The notes below the pieces were generated by a model that ran no database searches, was not told the origin of the DNA, and was given only the letters and a program-made list of their open reading frames with translations. A stretch of DNA of 64,000 bases from contig JACMJM010000064.1 of NCBI GenBank assembly GCA_014380615.1, positions 62,001 to 126,000 on the forward strand, read 5' to 3'. This document shows, in pieces, positions 1-9,273 of the stretch. The translations under genes were made by a program, and so were the position numbers. Position 1 is the stretch's first letter; each line of letters starts with the position of its first letter. This DNA is from Sphingobacteriaceae bacterium. GTDB taxonomy: Bacteria; Bacteroidota; Bacteroidia; Sphingobacteriales; Sphingobacteriaceae.

Positions 1-429
1 TCCGATCCGGGATTTTTCCTGGTTAGGGAAGTGCTCAAAAATCAAATTGAGATTGAATGCCTCCCCGGAGCCACGGCCTTTGTACCGGCGCTGGTAAACT
101 CGGGCCTCCCCTGCGACAGGTTTACTTTCGAAGGATTCCTTCCTGTAAAAAAAGGGCGGCAAACCCGGCTAAAAGAACTTTCGGTTGAAGAACGCACCAT
201 GATCTTTTACGAATCGCCGCACCGTATTCTAAAAACCCTCGAAGAACTTGCTGCGGTATTTGGCGATGAACGGCAAGCGTCTGTATCCAGAGAACTGACT
301 AAACTTTTCGAAGAAACAGTAAGGGGAACATTAACAGAGATAAAATTATATTTCGAAACTCATACCATAAAAGGAGAATTTGTGCTTTGCGTAGCGGGGA
401 AGGTAAAGAAAGAGAGAAGGAATGATTGA
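1..429 (+). CDS. rsmI: 16S rRNA (cytidine-2'-O-)-methyltransferase RsmI, 3' part
   Basis: This is the C-terminal part of RsmI, which uses S-adenosylmethionine to 2'-O-methylate C1402 of 16S rRNA. The frame is open from base 1, so the gene begins upstream of the window. The visible part starts at the family motif SDPG and continues with PGATA, the F-E-G-F-L-P segment and the ESPHR motif, all typical of the tetrapyrrole-methylase fold. An internal GTG at 31 is not the real start, because conserved sequence lies before it. The protein ends normally, with the stop at 427-429. The family is about 230 residues long, so roughly 90 N-terminal residues are missing. Confidence 0.93.
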   Translation, partial: SDPGFFLVREVLKNQIEIECLPGATAFVPALVNSGLPCDRFTFEGFLPVKKGRQTRLKELSVEERTMIFYESPHRILKTLEELAAVFGDERQASVSRELTKLFEETVRGTLTEIKLYFETHTIKGEFVLCVAGKVKKERRND

Positions 430-544
430 GGAAAAGAATGAAGGAATGATTGAAGGAGAGACTGAAAGAAGGATGAAGAATATGAAGAATAATAAGCCAG
501 CAATAATTTTTAATTTTGATTTTTAACTTTTGACTTTGACAATC

Positions 545-1225
545 ATGCGCATCGAACCCTTTATAAATGAAGAGCAGGATCCTAAAACAGCCGAAAAGGT
601 TTTAGGTAAAATAGCTGATATGCTAACTCCCGGAGAACAGGTAGTTTACCTTGCTGTTCAAAAAAAACCGGCTGTAAACCTTATTCCCGACTCTATAGTA
701 GTTACTGATAAACGCCTGGTATTTTGTAAGCCGGGAAACCTTGGCTTAACTACCAATTTTGATATTTATAGCTGGAGAGACATCAAAGAAATCTCTTTCA
801 AAGAAGAGTTTTTTGGCGCCAAGTTTACAGCCGTTCCCTTAACTGGCGAAAACCTTACGGTGGATTACATTCCCAAAGTTCAGGCCCGAAAGCTTTATCA
901 GTTCTGCAATCAACAGTTGGAGAAAGACAGAGAACTTGAAAGAGCAAGAACGATAGAAAGAGAAAAATCCTTAAAACCACAAAACGAAACTGAAACAAAA
1001 CCTCTTTTAGAAGAAAGTTTTCAAAGAAATTTTGATGGCCCTAGTGTTCCGGTTCAGCCAAGCGTGCAAGATGCGCTACCCACTGTTCCAGCTCAGGAAG
1101 CTGCAAAATCTACCGAAGACGAGTTAACGCAAAAACTGCAAAAACTCAGAGGTTTGTATGAAAAGCATTTAATTACCCAGGAAGAATACGAGGCTAAGAA
1201 AGCCGATATTTTATCTCAGCTATAA
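545..1225 (+). CDS. PH-domain / SHOCT-domain protein of unknown function
   Basis: This 226-residue soluble protein has a bacterial PH-like domain at about residues 25-135, with the pattern VTDKRLVF followed by a W-R-D-I-K-E-I strand. A charged, low-complexity linker of about 60 residues follows. The last 35 residues form a SHOCT domain (LxxLxxLYEKHLITQEEYE-K). Such proteins are thought to act in oligomerisation or membrane association, but no reaction is known. An upstream TTG at 530 is in frame; I prefer ATG 545 because the domain-like sequence (MRIEPF) begins there. It lies 3 nt before lnt and is probably cotranscribed with it. The 429-545 spacer is purine-rich with repeated GAAGGA-like words and holds no gene. 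Confidence 0.7.
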   Translation: MRIEPFINEEQDPKTAEKVLGKIADMLTPGEQVVYLAVQKKPAVNLIPDSIVVTDKRLVFCKPGNLGLTTNFDIYSWRDIKEISFKEEFFGAKFTAVPLTGENLTVDYIPKVQARKLYQFCNQQLEKDRELERARTIEREKSLKPQNETETKPLLEESFQRNFDGPSVPVQPSVQDALPTVPAQEAAKSTEDELTQKLQKLRGLYEKHLITQEEYEAKKADILSQL

Positions 1226-1228
1226 CCC

Positions 1229-2848
1229 GTGCGAAATAATTACCTTTTTGGGCTGGCTACCGCCTTTACGGCCTGGCTTGCCTGGCCGCCTATACCATAT
1301 ACTTCTTTATTGCTTTTAGCAGCATTCATTCCGTTGCTGCTGGCTATAGAAAACATAATAACTTCTGAAGCCATAAAAAAAGGCAAAAAAGTTTTTGCGC
1401 TGTCTTTCTTCACTTTCGCAATCTGGAATACATCCTGCATTTATTGGGTCTTTAACGCACTTAATTCGGCGATGCCAGTGCCTGTGGCCCTCTTTGTATC
1501 ACTAATACCCTTTGGGCTTGCCGCACTCTTAATGACTCTTGCCTTTTGGCTCTATTACCGTCTGAGATTAATTCAAAGCAGAACCCTAAGTTACCTCGGC
1601 CTCGTCAGCTTTTGGCTGGGTTATGAATATTTACACCAAAGCTGGGATCTGGCATTTCCATGGATGAACCTGGGAAACGGATTTTCAAACTTCCATCAAA
1701 TCATTCAGTGGTATGAATTTACAGGAGTTTACGGCGGAAGCTTGTGGGTACTATTGGCTAATATTTTGGGCTTCGAACTCTATCTTGCTATCCGCAATAA
1801 ATCAGCAAACAGAAAAAAACTGTCGGTTGCTTTTAGCACCCTTATATTGTTGCCTATACTTTACTCGGTAACGGTTTACACAAATTATAAGGAGAAGATA
1901 AACCCTGCTAACATTGTGGTTGTACAACCCAATGTTGATCCTTATATGAAGTTCGAAACCCCCGCAAACCTCCAGATAGAGGGCTTAATACGGCTCTCAG
2001 ATTCAATCGGCCAGCCTAATACCGAATATTTTATATGGCCCGAAACCGCTATTTCGAAATATGCTGATGAAACAAATATCCGGACGAATGCTAACTTTTT
2101 ACAGGTACAGAATTTTATTCGCAAATACCCTAACGGGAATGTACTTTCGGGGATCGAAAGCTATCTGATCTATGATTCATTAGCTTCGGCTACGGCCCGG
2201 TACGATAAGCAAAGCAAAAAATATTTCGACAGTTTTAATGCGGCTCTACAAATTGAAAACTCGGCCCGTGTGCAGTTCTACCATAAATCAAAACTGGTTC
2301 CGGGAGTAGAGCAAACTCCTTTTTCATCTGCGCTAGGATTCATGAAGCCGATTTTTGCGGCATTTGGCGGCACAACGGGCGGATATGGCAGCCAGAAAGA
2401 ACCTTCGGTATTTTACAGCCAGAGCGGCATTGGTGTTGCGCCGGTAATTTGCTACGAATCTATCTGGGGAGAGTATGTTTCAGATTACATCCAACAAGGC
2501 GCCCAGTTTATCGCGATTGTAACAAACGACGGCTGGTGGGGAAACACCTCGGGCAAAGACCAGCACCTGCTGTACGCAAAATTGCGTGCCATCGAAACCA
2601 GGCGTTGGGTTGCCCGGTCGGCTAATACAGGAATTTCAGGATTTATTAATCAGCGCGGAGACATTACGCAACGCAGCGGATGGTGGCATGCAACTGCTTT
2701 AAAAGAAAATATCAATCTCAACGAAGAAATAACCTTCTACACCCGCCATGGCGATTATATCGCGTTAGCGGCCAGCCTAATTAGCGGTATATTTATGGGC
2801 TTACTCGCCTTAAACGCACTCCAAAAAAGCACGAAAAAAACATCCTGA
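1229..2848 (+). CDS. lnt: Apolipoprotein N-acyltransferase
   Basis: Lnt transfers an acyl chain from phospholipid to the N-terminal cysteine of apolipoproteins in the inner membrane, the last step of lipoprotein maturation. The first 220 or so residues form several hydrophobic segments. A nitrilase-type periplasmic domain follows, with the catalytic glutamate in WPETA (about 272), lysine in HKSKLVPGVE (about 354) and cysteine in VICYESIWGE (about 408). A final transmembrane helix closes the protein. The length of 539 residues is normal. The start is GTG, 3 nt after the PH-domain gene. The many lipoproteins in the window would be substrates. Confidence 0.95.
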   Translation: MRNNYLFGLATAFTAWLAWPPIPYTSLLLLAAFIPLLLAIENIITSEAIKKGKKVFALSFFTFAIWNTSCIYWVFNALNSAMPVPVALFVSLIPFGLAALLMTLAFWLYYRLRLIQSRTLSYLGLVSFWLGYEYLHQSWDLAFPWMNLGNGFSNFHQIIQWYEFTGVYGGSLWVLLANILGFELYLAIRNKSANRKKLSVAFSTLILLPILYSVTVYTNYKEKINPANIVVVQPNVDPYMKFETPANLQIEGLIRLSDSIGQPNTEYFIWPETAISKYADETNIRTNANFLQVQNFIRKYPNGNVLSGIESYLIYDSLASATARYDKQSKKYFDSFNAALQIENSARVQFYHKSKLVPGVEQTPFSSALGFMKPIFAAFGGTTGGYGSQKEPSVFYSQSGIGVAPVICYESIWGEYVSDYIQQGAQFIAIVTNDGWWGNTSGKDQHLLYAKLRAIETRRWVARSANTGISGFINQRGDITQRSGWWHATALKENINLNEEITFYTRHGDYIALAASLISGIFMGLLALNALQKSTKKTS

Positions 2849-2864
2849 TAGTTGTAGGTATTAC

Positions 2865-2907
2865 TTGCTTTTATAAATATTTTTATAGTTTCGTAAACGA
2901 TTACGAA
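2865..2907 (+). promoter_or_regulatory. Promoter with LacI-type operator
   Basis: The 18-base palindrome TTCGTAAACGATTACGAA lies at 2890-2907 with two mismatches between its arms and a central CG, typical of LacI-family operators. It overlaps a Bacteroidetes-like promoter: TTG at 2865-2867, an 18-nt spacer, then TAGTTTCG at 2886-2893, one base off TAnnTTTG. A repressor bound here would cover the -7 box and the transcription start. The operator ends 2 nt before the LacI start codon, so autoregulation is likely and the leader would be very short. Confidence 0.65.
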
Positions 2908-2909
2908 CC

Positions 2910-3935
2910 TTGCGCACCAGAACCACATTACTCGATATCGCCAAAAAGCTGAATCTGACTCCGGCTACAGTATCCCGTGCGCTCAGCAATCATCCGGAGA
3001 TAAGCGCAAAAACTAAAAAACTTGTACAGGAAACCGCTATAGAGCTGGATTATAAGAAAAATAATATCGCTTCGTCTTTGCGCTTAGGAAAAACTCACGT
3101 TATCGGCGTATTGATTCCTACTGCCGAGCATATTTTTTTTGGTTCGGTAATACATGGCATCACTAATATCGCCAACTTACACGGCTACGATGTATTAATC
3201 TACCAGTCAAACGAAACCGAAGAGAATGAGATAAAAGGAATTAATGCTTTCATAAGTGCCCGGGTAGACGGGATATTAGTATCGATAGCCAAAAACACCA
3301 GGAACTATTTACATTTCAAAAAAGCTCAACACGAAAATATTCCTATCGCTTTTTTCGACAGAAGCAATGACGACCTCGATATTCCATCAGTGGTAATAAA
3401 CGATTTCGCAGGTGCGTACAAAGCAACAGAAAGCCTGTTTCAGAATGGTTATAGCCGGATAGCTCATGTTTCGGGCCCCCAGCATATTCAAATATTTAAA
3501 GAACGGCTGCGGGGATACCGGGCCGCCCTCGTCGCGAATAACCTTGTTTACGACCCGGCATTAGTTTATGAAGGCGATGTTTCGGTTGAAGCAGGAAGAA
3601 AGGCCGCCGCCGCTTTAATGAATCTCGAAAATCCTCCCGACGCGATTTTCGGAGTAGAAGATCTTACAGCCCTGGGCATTATCAAAGAGTTAAAAACCCG
3701 ATTAATAAACGTGCCCGGCGATGTAGGTGTATTTGGCTTTTGTAATGACGTGTTTGGGGAACACATTACACCAACCCTTTCAACAATAGACCAGCAGACA
3801 AATAAAATGGGCGAGGAAGCATTCAAACTTATTCACAATATGATTCTCCAGGGACATAATACGGTAGCCCCGTCTAAAATAGTATTGGAGCCCTTAATGA
3901 TAGTGAGAGATTCGTCAATAAAAACTAACCTTTAA
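2910..3935 (+). CDS. LacI-family transcriptional regulator
   Basis: A 341-residue repressor. It has an N-terminal LacI helix-turn-helix (residues 5-30, including TPATVSRALS) and hinge, then a periplasmic-binding-protein-like effector domain. The start is TTG; it is the only one that keeps the complete HTH. The gene begins directly behind its own probable operator and precedes an SSS transporter, an aldo/keto reductase and a molybdenum oxidoreductase on the same strand. It therefore probably controls uptake and oxidation of a sugar or sugar-derived aldehyde. The effector cannot be named from sequence. Confidence 0.92.
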   Translation: MRTRTTLLDIAKKLNLTPATVSRALSNHPEISAKTKKLVQETAIELDYKKNNIASSLRLGKTHVIGVLIPTAEHIFFGSVIHGITNIANLHGYDVLIYQSNETEENEIKGINAFISARVDGILVSIAKNTRNYLHFKKAQHENIPIAFFDRSNDDLDIPSVVINDFAGAYKATESLFQNGYSRIAHVSGPQHIQIFKERLRGYRAALVANNLVYDPALVYEGDVSVEAGRKAAAALMNLENPPDAIFGVEDLTALGIIKELKTRLINVPGDVGVFGFCNDVFGEHITPTLSTIDQQTNKMGEEAFKLIHNMILQGHNTVAPSKIVLEPLMIVRDSSIKTNL

Positions 3936-3944
3936 AACCAACTT

Positions 3945-5615
3945 ATGGGACATTTACAAACACTCGATTATCTAGTCTTCCTTATTTACTTCCTTATCGT
4001 AGCTATTTACGGAATATGGATTTATCAACGGAAAAAGTCTGCCCAATCTAATTCTAAAGACTATTTTTTGGCCGAAGGTTCGCTCACATGGTGGGCTATC
4101 GGCGCATCGCTCATCGCATCAAATATATCTGCGGAGCAGTTTATCGGCATGAGCGGATCGGGATTTAAGATGGGGCTTGCCATAGCGAGTTATGAATGGA
4201 TTGCGGCGGCAACGCTAATAATTGTTGCTGTGTTTTTTATCCCTGTATACCTTAAAAACAAGATCTATACCATGCCTCAGTTTCTTAACCAGAGATACAA
4301 CGGTACGGTAAGTATGATTATGGCAATATTCTGGTTACTACTTTATGTAGTAGTAAACCTCACTTCTATTCTCTATCTCGGAGCTTTGGCTATTAACAGC
4401 ATATCGGGTCTTGATAATACATTTTGCATGTATGCTCTCGCTGCTTTTGCCATTATAATTACTTTGGGAGGAATGAAGGTTATCGGTTATACCGATGTAA
4501 TACAAGTGTTTTTTCTGATTCTCGGAGGCTTAGTAACCACTTACATTGCCTTAGGATTGGTATCCGACCATTATCAGGGCAATGGAGTAGTAGACGGATT
4601 TAATTTACTCACCAAACATGCTCCCGATCATTTCGACATGATCTTCGATAAAAGCAATCCGAATTACATGGATCTGCCCGGATTAAGTATTTTATTGGGA
4701 GGAATGTGGATCTCTAACCTGAGTTACTGGGGCTGCAACCAATATATTACCCAAAGAGCTTTAGGTGCCGATTTAAATACCGCCAGAAACGGAATTTTAT
4801 TCGCCGCTTTTCTTAAAATACTTATGCCTGTAATTGTGGTATTGCCGGGTATCGCGGCTTACGTGCTGTACATGGACGGTAGTTTTCAACAGGAAATGCT
4901 GCATAATGGCGAGCTAAATCCAGACAGGGCTTATCCCATTTTACTAAACTTACTTCCTACGGGACTAAAAGGCTTATCATTCGCTGCGCTAACGGCGGCG
5001 GTTGTAGCATCCCTTGCCGGGAAAGCCAACAGTATCGCAACCATTTTCACCCTGGATATTTACAAAAGAAAGTTAGTGCCCGATGCTACCGAAGCCAAAA
5101 TGGTTTGGATTGGTCGTGTTACCGTAGTAGTGGCTATGCTTTTGGCGGTAATTATAGCCCCTAAACTGGGCATAGATAAAAAAGGCGGATTTCAATATAT
5201 CCAGGAATATACCGGCTTCGTATCGCCAGGCATTTTCGCCATGTTTTTACTGGGCTTTTTCTGGAAAGGCACTACATCCGGCGCAGCTATGTTTGCAACG
5301 ATAGGAGGTTTTCTGCTTTCGTTGTTTTTTAAGTTCCTTCCGAAATTTGCTGATCTTTCGTTTATGGCACCTTATGGCTTTTCGAAAATGACTTCAGACG
5401 GGGTTTATGAAATTCCTTTCCTCGACAGGATGTCATTTGTATTTATTCTTTGCGTTGCGGGAATGATCATCATCAGCAACATAGAAAGAGCCAGAGGAGT
5501 ACAGGCAAAGGGCCTCGAAATAGACCGCGGCATGTTTAAACTATCGCCGGCATTTACAGCGGGGTCTTTACTAATACTGGGAATACTAACAGCACTATAT
5601 ACAATCTATTGGTAA
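3945..5615 (+). CDS. Sodium:solute symporter (SSS/SGLT family), probable sugar transporter
   Basis: A 556-residue inner-membrane protein of the SSS family, which includes vSGLT, with about 14 hydrophobic segments. The N-terminal region contains YFLAEGSLTWWAIGASLIASNISAEQFIG, the usual first SSS helix pair with Na+-site residues (shown here only as a pattern around residues 42-70). It lies 9 nt after the LacI gene, so it is the main transport target of that regulator. Relatives in Bacteroidetes move galactose, glucose, myo-inositol or sialic acid; the substrate here is unknown. Confidence 0.9.
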   Translation: MGHLQTLDYLVFLIYFLIVAIYGIWIYQRKKSAQSNSKDYFLAEGSLTWWAIGASLIASNISAEQFIGMSGSGFKMGLAIASYEWIAAATLIIVAVFFIPVYLKNKIYTMPQFLNQRYNGTVSMIMAIFWLLLYVVVNLTSILYLGALAINSISGLDNTFCMYALAAFAIIITLGGMKVIGYTDVIQVFFLILGGLVTTYIALGLVSDHYQGNGVVDGFNLLTKHAPDHFDMIFDKSNPNYMDLPGLSILLGGMWISNLSYWGCNQYITQRALGADLNTARNGILFAAFLKILMPVIVVLPGIAAYVLYMDGSFQQEMLHNGELNPDRAYPILLNLLPTGLKGLSFAALTAAVVASLAGKANSIATIFTLDIYKRKLVPDATEAKMVWIGRVTVVVAMLLAVIIAPKLGIDKKGGFQYIQEYTGFVSPGIFAMFLLGFFWKGTTSGAAMFATIGGFLLSLFFKFLPKFADLSFMAPYGFSKMTSDGVYEIPFLDRMSFVFILCVAGMIIISNIERARGVQAKGLEIDRGMFKLSPAFTAGSLLILGILTALYTIYW

Positions 5616-5630
5616 TATAAAATCAGCACA

Positions 5631-6623
5631 ATGACTTATCAACCATCACCCGATCGCTACACGAACATGGAATATCGCCGTTGCGGAAACAGCGGAGTAA
5701 AATTGTCGGCCATGTCTCTTGGCTTGTGGCATAATTTCGGGCACGTTAATGATTACGAAAACAGCAGAAACCTGATTAAAACTGCTTTCGACCATGGTAT
5801 AACTCATTTCGATCTGGCGAATAATTACGGCCCGCCTCCGGGCTCGGCGGAAGAGAACTTCGGAAAAATTCTGATTCAGGATTTCGCCAACTACCGCGAC
5901 GAATTAATTATCTCTACCAAAGCAGGTTACACTATGTGGGATGGCCCTTACGGAGATTGGGGATCAAAAAAATACCTGGTTTCAAGTTTAGACCAAAGCT
6001 TAAAAAGATTAAACCTTGAATACGTTGATATTTTTTATCACCACAGGCCCGATCCGGAGACACCGCTTGAAGAAACAATGGCCGCTTTAGACCTTATTGT
6101 ACGTCAGGGAAAAGCATTGTATGCGGGGATATCGAATTATCGTCCGGCAGAAGCAGAAAAAGCATTTAAAATTCTAAAAAGCCTGGGAACTCCCTGTATC
6201 ATACATCAACCAAAGTTTTCGATGTTCGAACGTTGGGTTGAAAAAGAGGGCTTACTTGATCTGCTTGAAAAAGAAGGTGTGGGCTGTATTCCATTCTCGC
6301 CGTTAGCGCAAGGGCTTTTAACCGATAAATATCTTCAAGGTATTCCCGCAGACTCACGGGTTGCTACAAGCGGTATATTTCTTAACGAAAATCATATCAC
6401 ACCGGAAAGAATAGAAAAGGTAAAGGCACTAAATGAAATCGCGAAACAACGAGGGCAAAAATTGGCTCACATGGCCTTATCATGGATATTAAAAGACCAG
6501 CGAATTACAACTGTATTAATCGGAGCCAGTAAACCAGATCAGATCACAGACTCGCTGCAAGCCCTTAAAAACACAAGCTTCAGTTCGGAAGAACTAGCTT
6601 CAATTGACACAATTTTAGGTTAA
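5631..6623 (+). CDS. Aldo/keto reductase (YghZ / Kv-beta-like, glyceraldehyde reductase type)
   Basis: This 330-residue TIM-barrel oxidoreductase uses NADPH to reduce aldehydes, or to oxidise in reverse. It shows the catalytic tetrad context: D and Y in FDLANNYGPP, K in ISTKAGY and H in FYHHRPDP. The cofactor-binding C-terminus reads VLIGASKPDQI. The PPGSAEENFG loop and the overall pattern match the YghZ/L-glyceraldehyde-3-phosphate reductase subgroup, which has been linked to methylglyoxal and L-glyceraldehyde 3-phosphate. It sits 15 nt after the transporter and 3 nt before the IorA-like gene. Its true substrate in this operon is not known. Confidence 0.88.
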   Translation: MTYQPSPDRYTNMEYRRCGNSGVKLSAMSLGLWHNFGHVNDYENSRNLIKTAFDHGITHFDLANNYGPPPGSAEENFGKILIQDFANYRDELIISTKAGYTMWDGPYGDWGSKKYLVSSLDQSLKRLNLEYVDIFYHHRPDPETPLEETMAALDLIVRQGKALYAGISNYRPAEAEKAFKILKSLGTPCIIHQPKFSMFERWVEKEGLLDLLEKEGVGCIPFSPLAQGLLTDKYLQGIPADSRVATSGIFLNENHITPERIEKVKALNEIAKQRGQKLAHMALSWILKDQRITTVLIGASKPDQITDSLQALKNTSFSSEELASIDTILG

Positions 6624-6626
6624 GAT

Positions 6627-7100
6627 ATGCCAAAGTATACGCTGCTTATAAACGGAGCAACAAAAGAAGTTGAGGTACCCGTAGCCATGCCCTTATTATG
6701 GATTTTACGTGACGAACTGAACTATACCGGTACAAAATATGGCTGCGGAGCAGGCGTTTGCGGTTCGTGTACGGTATTGATAGACGGAGTGGCTCAACGA
6801 TCGTGTCAGCTCAATGCGCAATTCTGCCAGGGAAAAAAAATAACAACGATTGAGGGCCTGTCAGCAGATGGGAATCATCCTGTACAACAAGCCTGGGCCG
6901 AAATGAGTGTACCGCAATGTGGCTACTGCCAATCCGGACAAATAATGGCTGCTACCGCTTTATTAAACCGGACACCAAAACCCACCGACCTGCAAATTGA
7001 TGAAGCCATGTCGCAAAACATTTGCCGCTGCGGTACTTACTACCGAATCAGGAAAGCTATACACAGGGCTTCGGAAATAGCCACCACCAAAAAAATATAA
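6627..7100 (+). CDS. (2Fe-2S) small subunit of IorAB-type molybdenum oxidoreductase
   Basis: A 157-residue electron-transfer subunit of the xanthine-oxidase family. An N-terminal plant-type ferredoxin domain binds one 2Fe-2S cluster through the Cys pattern [14 protein letters not shown] (about 39-51) plus a later Cys. A second 2Fe-2S domain carries [10 protein letters not shown] and [11 protein letters not shown]. The arrangement equals isoquinoline 1-oxidoreductase alpha and many aldehyde-oxidising enzymes. It has no signal peptide; the complex would be exported with the Tat-bearing large subunit. Its stop is followed 1 nt later by the large-subunit start, so the pair is translationally coupled. 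Confidence 0.92.
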   Translation: MPKYTLLINGATKEVEVPVAMPLLWILRDELNYTGTKYGCGAGVCGSCTVLIDGVAQRSCQLNAQFCQGKKITTIEGLSADGNHPVQQAWAEMSVPQCGYCQSGQIMAATALLNRTPKPTDLQIDEAMSQNICRCGTYYRIRKAIHRASEIATTKKI

Positions 7101-7101
7101 G

Positions 7102-9273
7102 ATGAAAAGAAGAAGTTTTATCCGCATTTCGTCTTACACAGCAGGAGCCTGGCTCTTGTCTGAAGTGATACCATTGAATGCCTTCGCGATGGATAGCAGC
7201 GATACAAATTGCTTTCAGCCTAATCCGCAGATACGCGTTTGCGAAGACGGAAGAGTGATCCTGTATATTATTAAGCAGGAGATGGGGCAAGGTGTAATAA
7301 CCTCACTACCTTTAATACTGGCGGAGGAACTGGATGTAGATCCGGAGAAAATCGTGATAGAGGGTCTCCCATACGACGCGGCGAATGCCGGAAAGTATAA
7401 TACCTATGCAAGCGCGAGTATAAAGGGAGCATATAGCTCGTTCAGAAAAGCAGGTGCCACCGCCAGAACCATGTTAATAAACGCTGCCGCTGCAGAATGG
7501 AACGTAAATGCGGAAGTACTTAAAACCGAAAACAGTAAGGTAGTTAACACCTTAAACGGACAATCTATAAATTACAACCAACTCATAAAACGAGCCAGTG
7601 CCTTACCGGTTCCCGAGAATCCTGTACTGAAGAACCCTAAAGACTTTAAGCTAATAGGAAAAAGCCAGCGAAGGTCTAATATTGCCGGCATTGTAACAGG
7701 AAAAGCTCTTTATGGATTCGACCTCGTTCTTCCCGACATGGTTTATGCCGCGGTTGTTCGCGCACCTTTATTTTACGGGAAGGTAAAAAAGTGGGATGAC
7801 TCTGCTTTAAAGCAACTCGGTCCGGGAATTCTGCAAATTGTAGAAGTGACCCAAATGGCAGGTGGAGTTGATAACCGTAACGGTGTAGCCGTTGTAGCCA
7901 CAAACTCCTGGCTGGCCTTGCGTGGACAGCAATTGCTAAAAGTAGAATGGGATCTGGGTACCAAAGGACTGTTCGACAGTACTGAAATATCACAGCAACT
8001 TAAACAGGCTCTGAAAACCGATACTGCCGCTCTAACCTATGATAAAAAGGGCAAAAGCACGGCATTCACACCATTAGAAGGAGCAAACGTTTTCCGTACC
8101 ATTTACGAAATGCCCTACCAGGCGCATGCGGCTATGGAGCCGATGAATTGCACAGCTTCCTATAAAGATGGAAAGTATGAAATATGGGGCGGTTTTCAGG
8201 CGCCGGGCGAAATAGCGAAAATCTTACCAAAGGCTTTTGGAGTTGCAACCGATGCTGTTTTTGTAAATCTTCTGCCAATAGGCGGAGCTTTTGGGCGCAA
8301 AGAAAAGGTGGATAATGCGGCTGAAGCCATGCAGATCAGCAAAGCAATCGGAAAGCCAGTAAAAATGATCTTTAGCAGGGCCGATGATACAGGAAATGAC
8401 TTTTACCGTCCTGCAAGCTATCATCAGATTAGCGTTACCGCAGATAAAACAGGAATTACGGATTGGGCGCATCAATTAGCAGTTACGGCTTTTCCCGGGA
8501 AGAATATCTCGCATGTGCATCATGGCATAGGCGGGGCCGTTGCCGATTTAATCTATCCTGTAAAAAATTACCAGAGTGCGTTTTATCCTATAGAATCGCC
8601 TATTCCGATAGGTTCATGGCGAGCTATCGGGTTTAGTCACAATGTGTTTGTTGCCGAATGTTTGATTGATGAGCTGGCCGCAAAGTTTAAGGTTGATCCG
8701 GTGGAGTACCGCTTAAGTATTTTACGGCAGGAATCAGACAAATACGTCAAAGATCGCAAGCGACTGGAAAACGTATTAATTAAATGCGCCGAGGCCATTA
8801 ACTGGAACCACAAGCCTTTGGCTAAGCGGTTCAGAGGCATTGCCTGCTGTGCATATCCTCATGCACAAGGATATGCGGCCCATGCCTTTGAGATCAGTGT
8901 AGCTCCAAACAACGCGATTAAAATACACAAAGTAGTTTGTGCCGTTGACTGCGGATTGATCGTTGATCCGGAGGGATTCAAATCGCAGATAGAAGGCAGT
9001 TTGGTTTGGTCGTTAAGCGCCACTTTAAAAGATGAGATCTCTTTGCAAAAAGGCCAGGTACAGCAACAATCGTTTTTTGATTACGACGTAATGCGCCTGA
9101 AAGAAATGCCGAAGTTTGAGATTGTGATTATACCGAGCGATGAAGCTCCGGGTGGCGCCGGCGAGCCTGCGGTTCCGAGCGTGAGTCCGGCACTTTGCAA
9201 CGCGATATTTGCCGCAACGGGTAAAAGGGTTCGAAAACTGCCTTTGAAAAAGGAAGGATATACGATGGGCTAG
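7102..9273 (+). CDS. Molybdopterin-binding large subunit (IorB-like aldehyde oxidase), Tat-exported
   Basis: This 723-residue catalytic subunit carries a molybdopterin cytosine dinucleotide-type cofactor and hydroxylates aldehydes or N-heterocycles. Residues 1-29 form a twin-arginine signal (KRRSFIRI plus a hydrophobic stretch ending at NAFA), so it is exported folded. The cofactor motif GGAFGRKE is at about 392-399, and the catalytic glutamate lies in GGAGEPAVP at about 684-692. It is paired with the 2Fe-2S subunit just upstream. Cofactor-maturation genes lie nearby (9270 and 11694, minus strand). No cytochrome subunit is adjacent. Isoquinoline as substrate is unlikely in this sugar context; an aldehyde or aldose fits better. 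Confidence 0.9.
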   Translation: MKRRSFIRISSYTAGAWLLSEVIPLNAFAMDSSDTNCFQPNPQIRVCEDGRVILYIIKQEMGQGVITSLPLILAEELDVDPEKIVIEGLPYDAANAGKYNTYASASIKGAYSSFRKAGATARTMLINAAAAEWNVNAEVLKTENSKVVNTLNGQSINYNQLIKRASALPVPENPVLKNPKDFKLIGKSQRRSNIAGIVTGKALYGFDLVLPDMVYAAVVRAPLFYGKVKKWDDSALKQLGPGILQIVEVTQMAGGVDNRNGVAVVATNSWLALRGQQLLKVEWDLGTKGLFDSTEISQQLKQALKTDTAALTYDKKGKSTAFTPLEGANVFRTIYEMPYQAHAAMEPMNCTASYKDGKYEIWGGFQAPGEIAKILPKAFGVATDAVFVNLLPIGGAFGRKEKVDNAAEAMQISKAIGKPVKMIFSRADDTGNDFYRPASYHQISVTADKTGITDWAHQLAVTAFPGKNISHVHHGIGGAVADLIYPVKNYQSAFYPIESPIPIGSWRAIGFSHNVFVAECLIDELAAKFKVDPVEYRLSILRQESDKYVKDRKRLENVLIKCAEAINWNHKPLAKRFRGIACCAYPHAQGYAAHAFEISVAPNNAIKIHKVVCAVDCGLIVDPEGFKSQIEGSLVWSLSATLKDEISLQKGQVQQQSFFDYDVMRLKEMPKFEIVIIPSDEAPGGAGEPAVPSVSPALCNAIFAATGKRVRKLPLKKEGYTMG

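Noticed and set aside
1240-1440. Minus-strand 66-residue frame inside lnt
   Set aside because: It lies entirely within the well-supported lnt gene and has no family pattern.
7676-7993. Minus-strand 105-residue frame inside the IorB gene
   Set aside because: It is a reverse-strand shadow of a conserved gene, with no homology pattern of its own.
6627-9273. Assignment as true isoquinoline 1-oxidoreductase
   Set aside because: The family name is used for many aldehyde-oxidising relatives; the sugar transporter and aldo/keto reductase in the same operon argue against isoquinoline.
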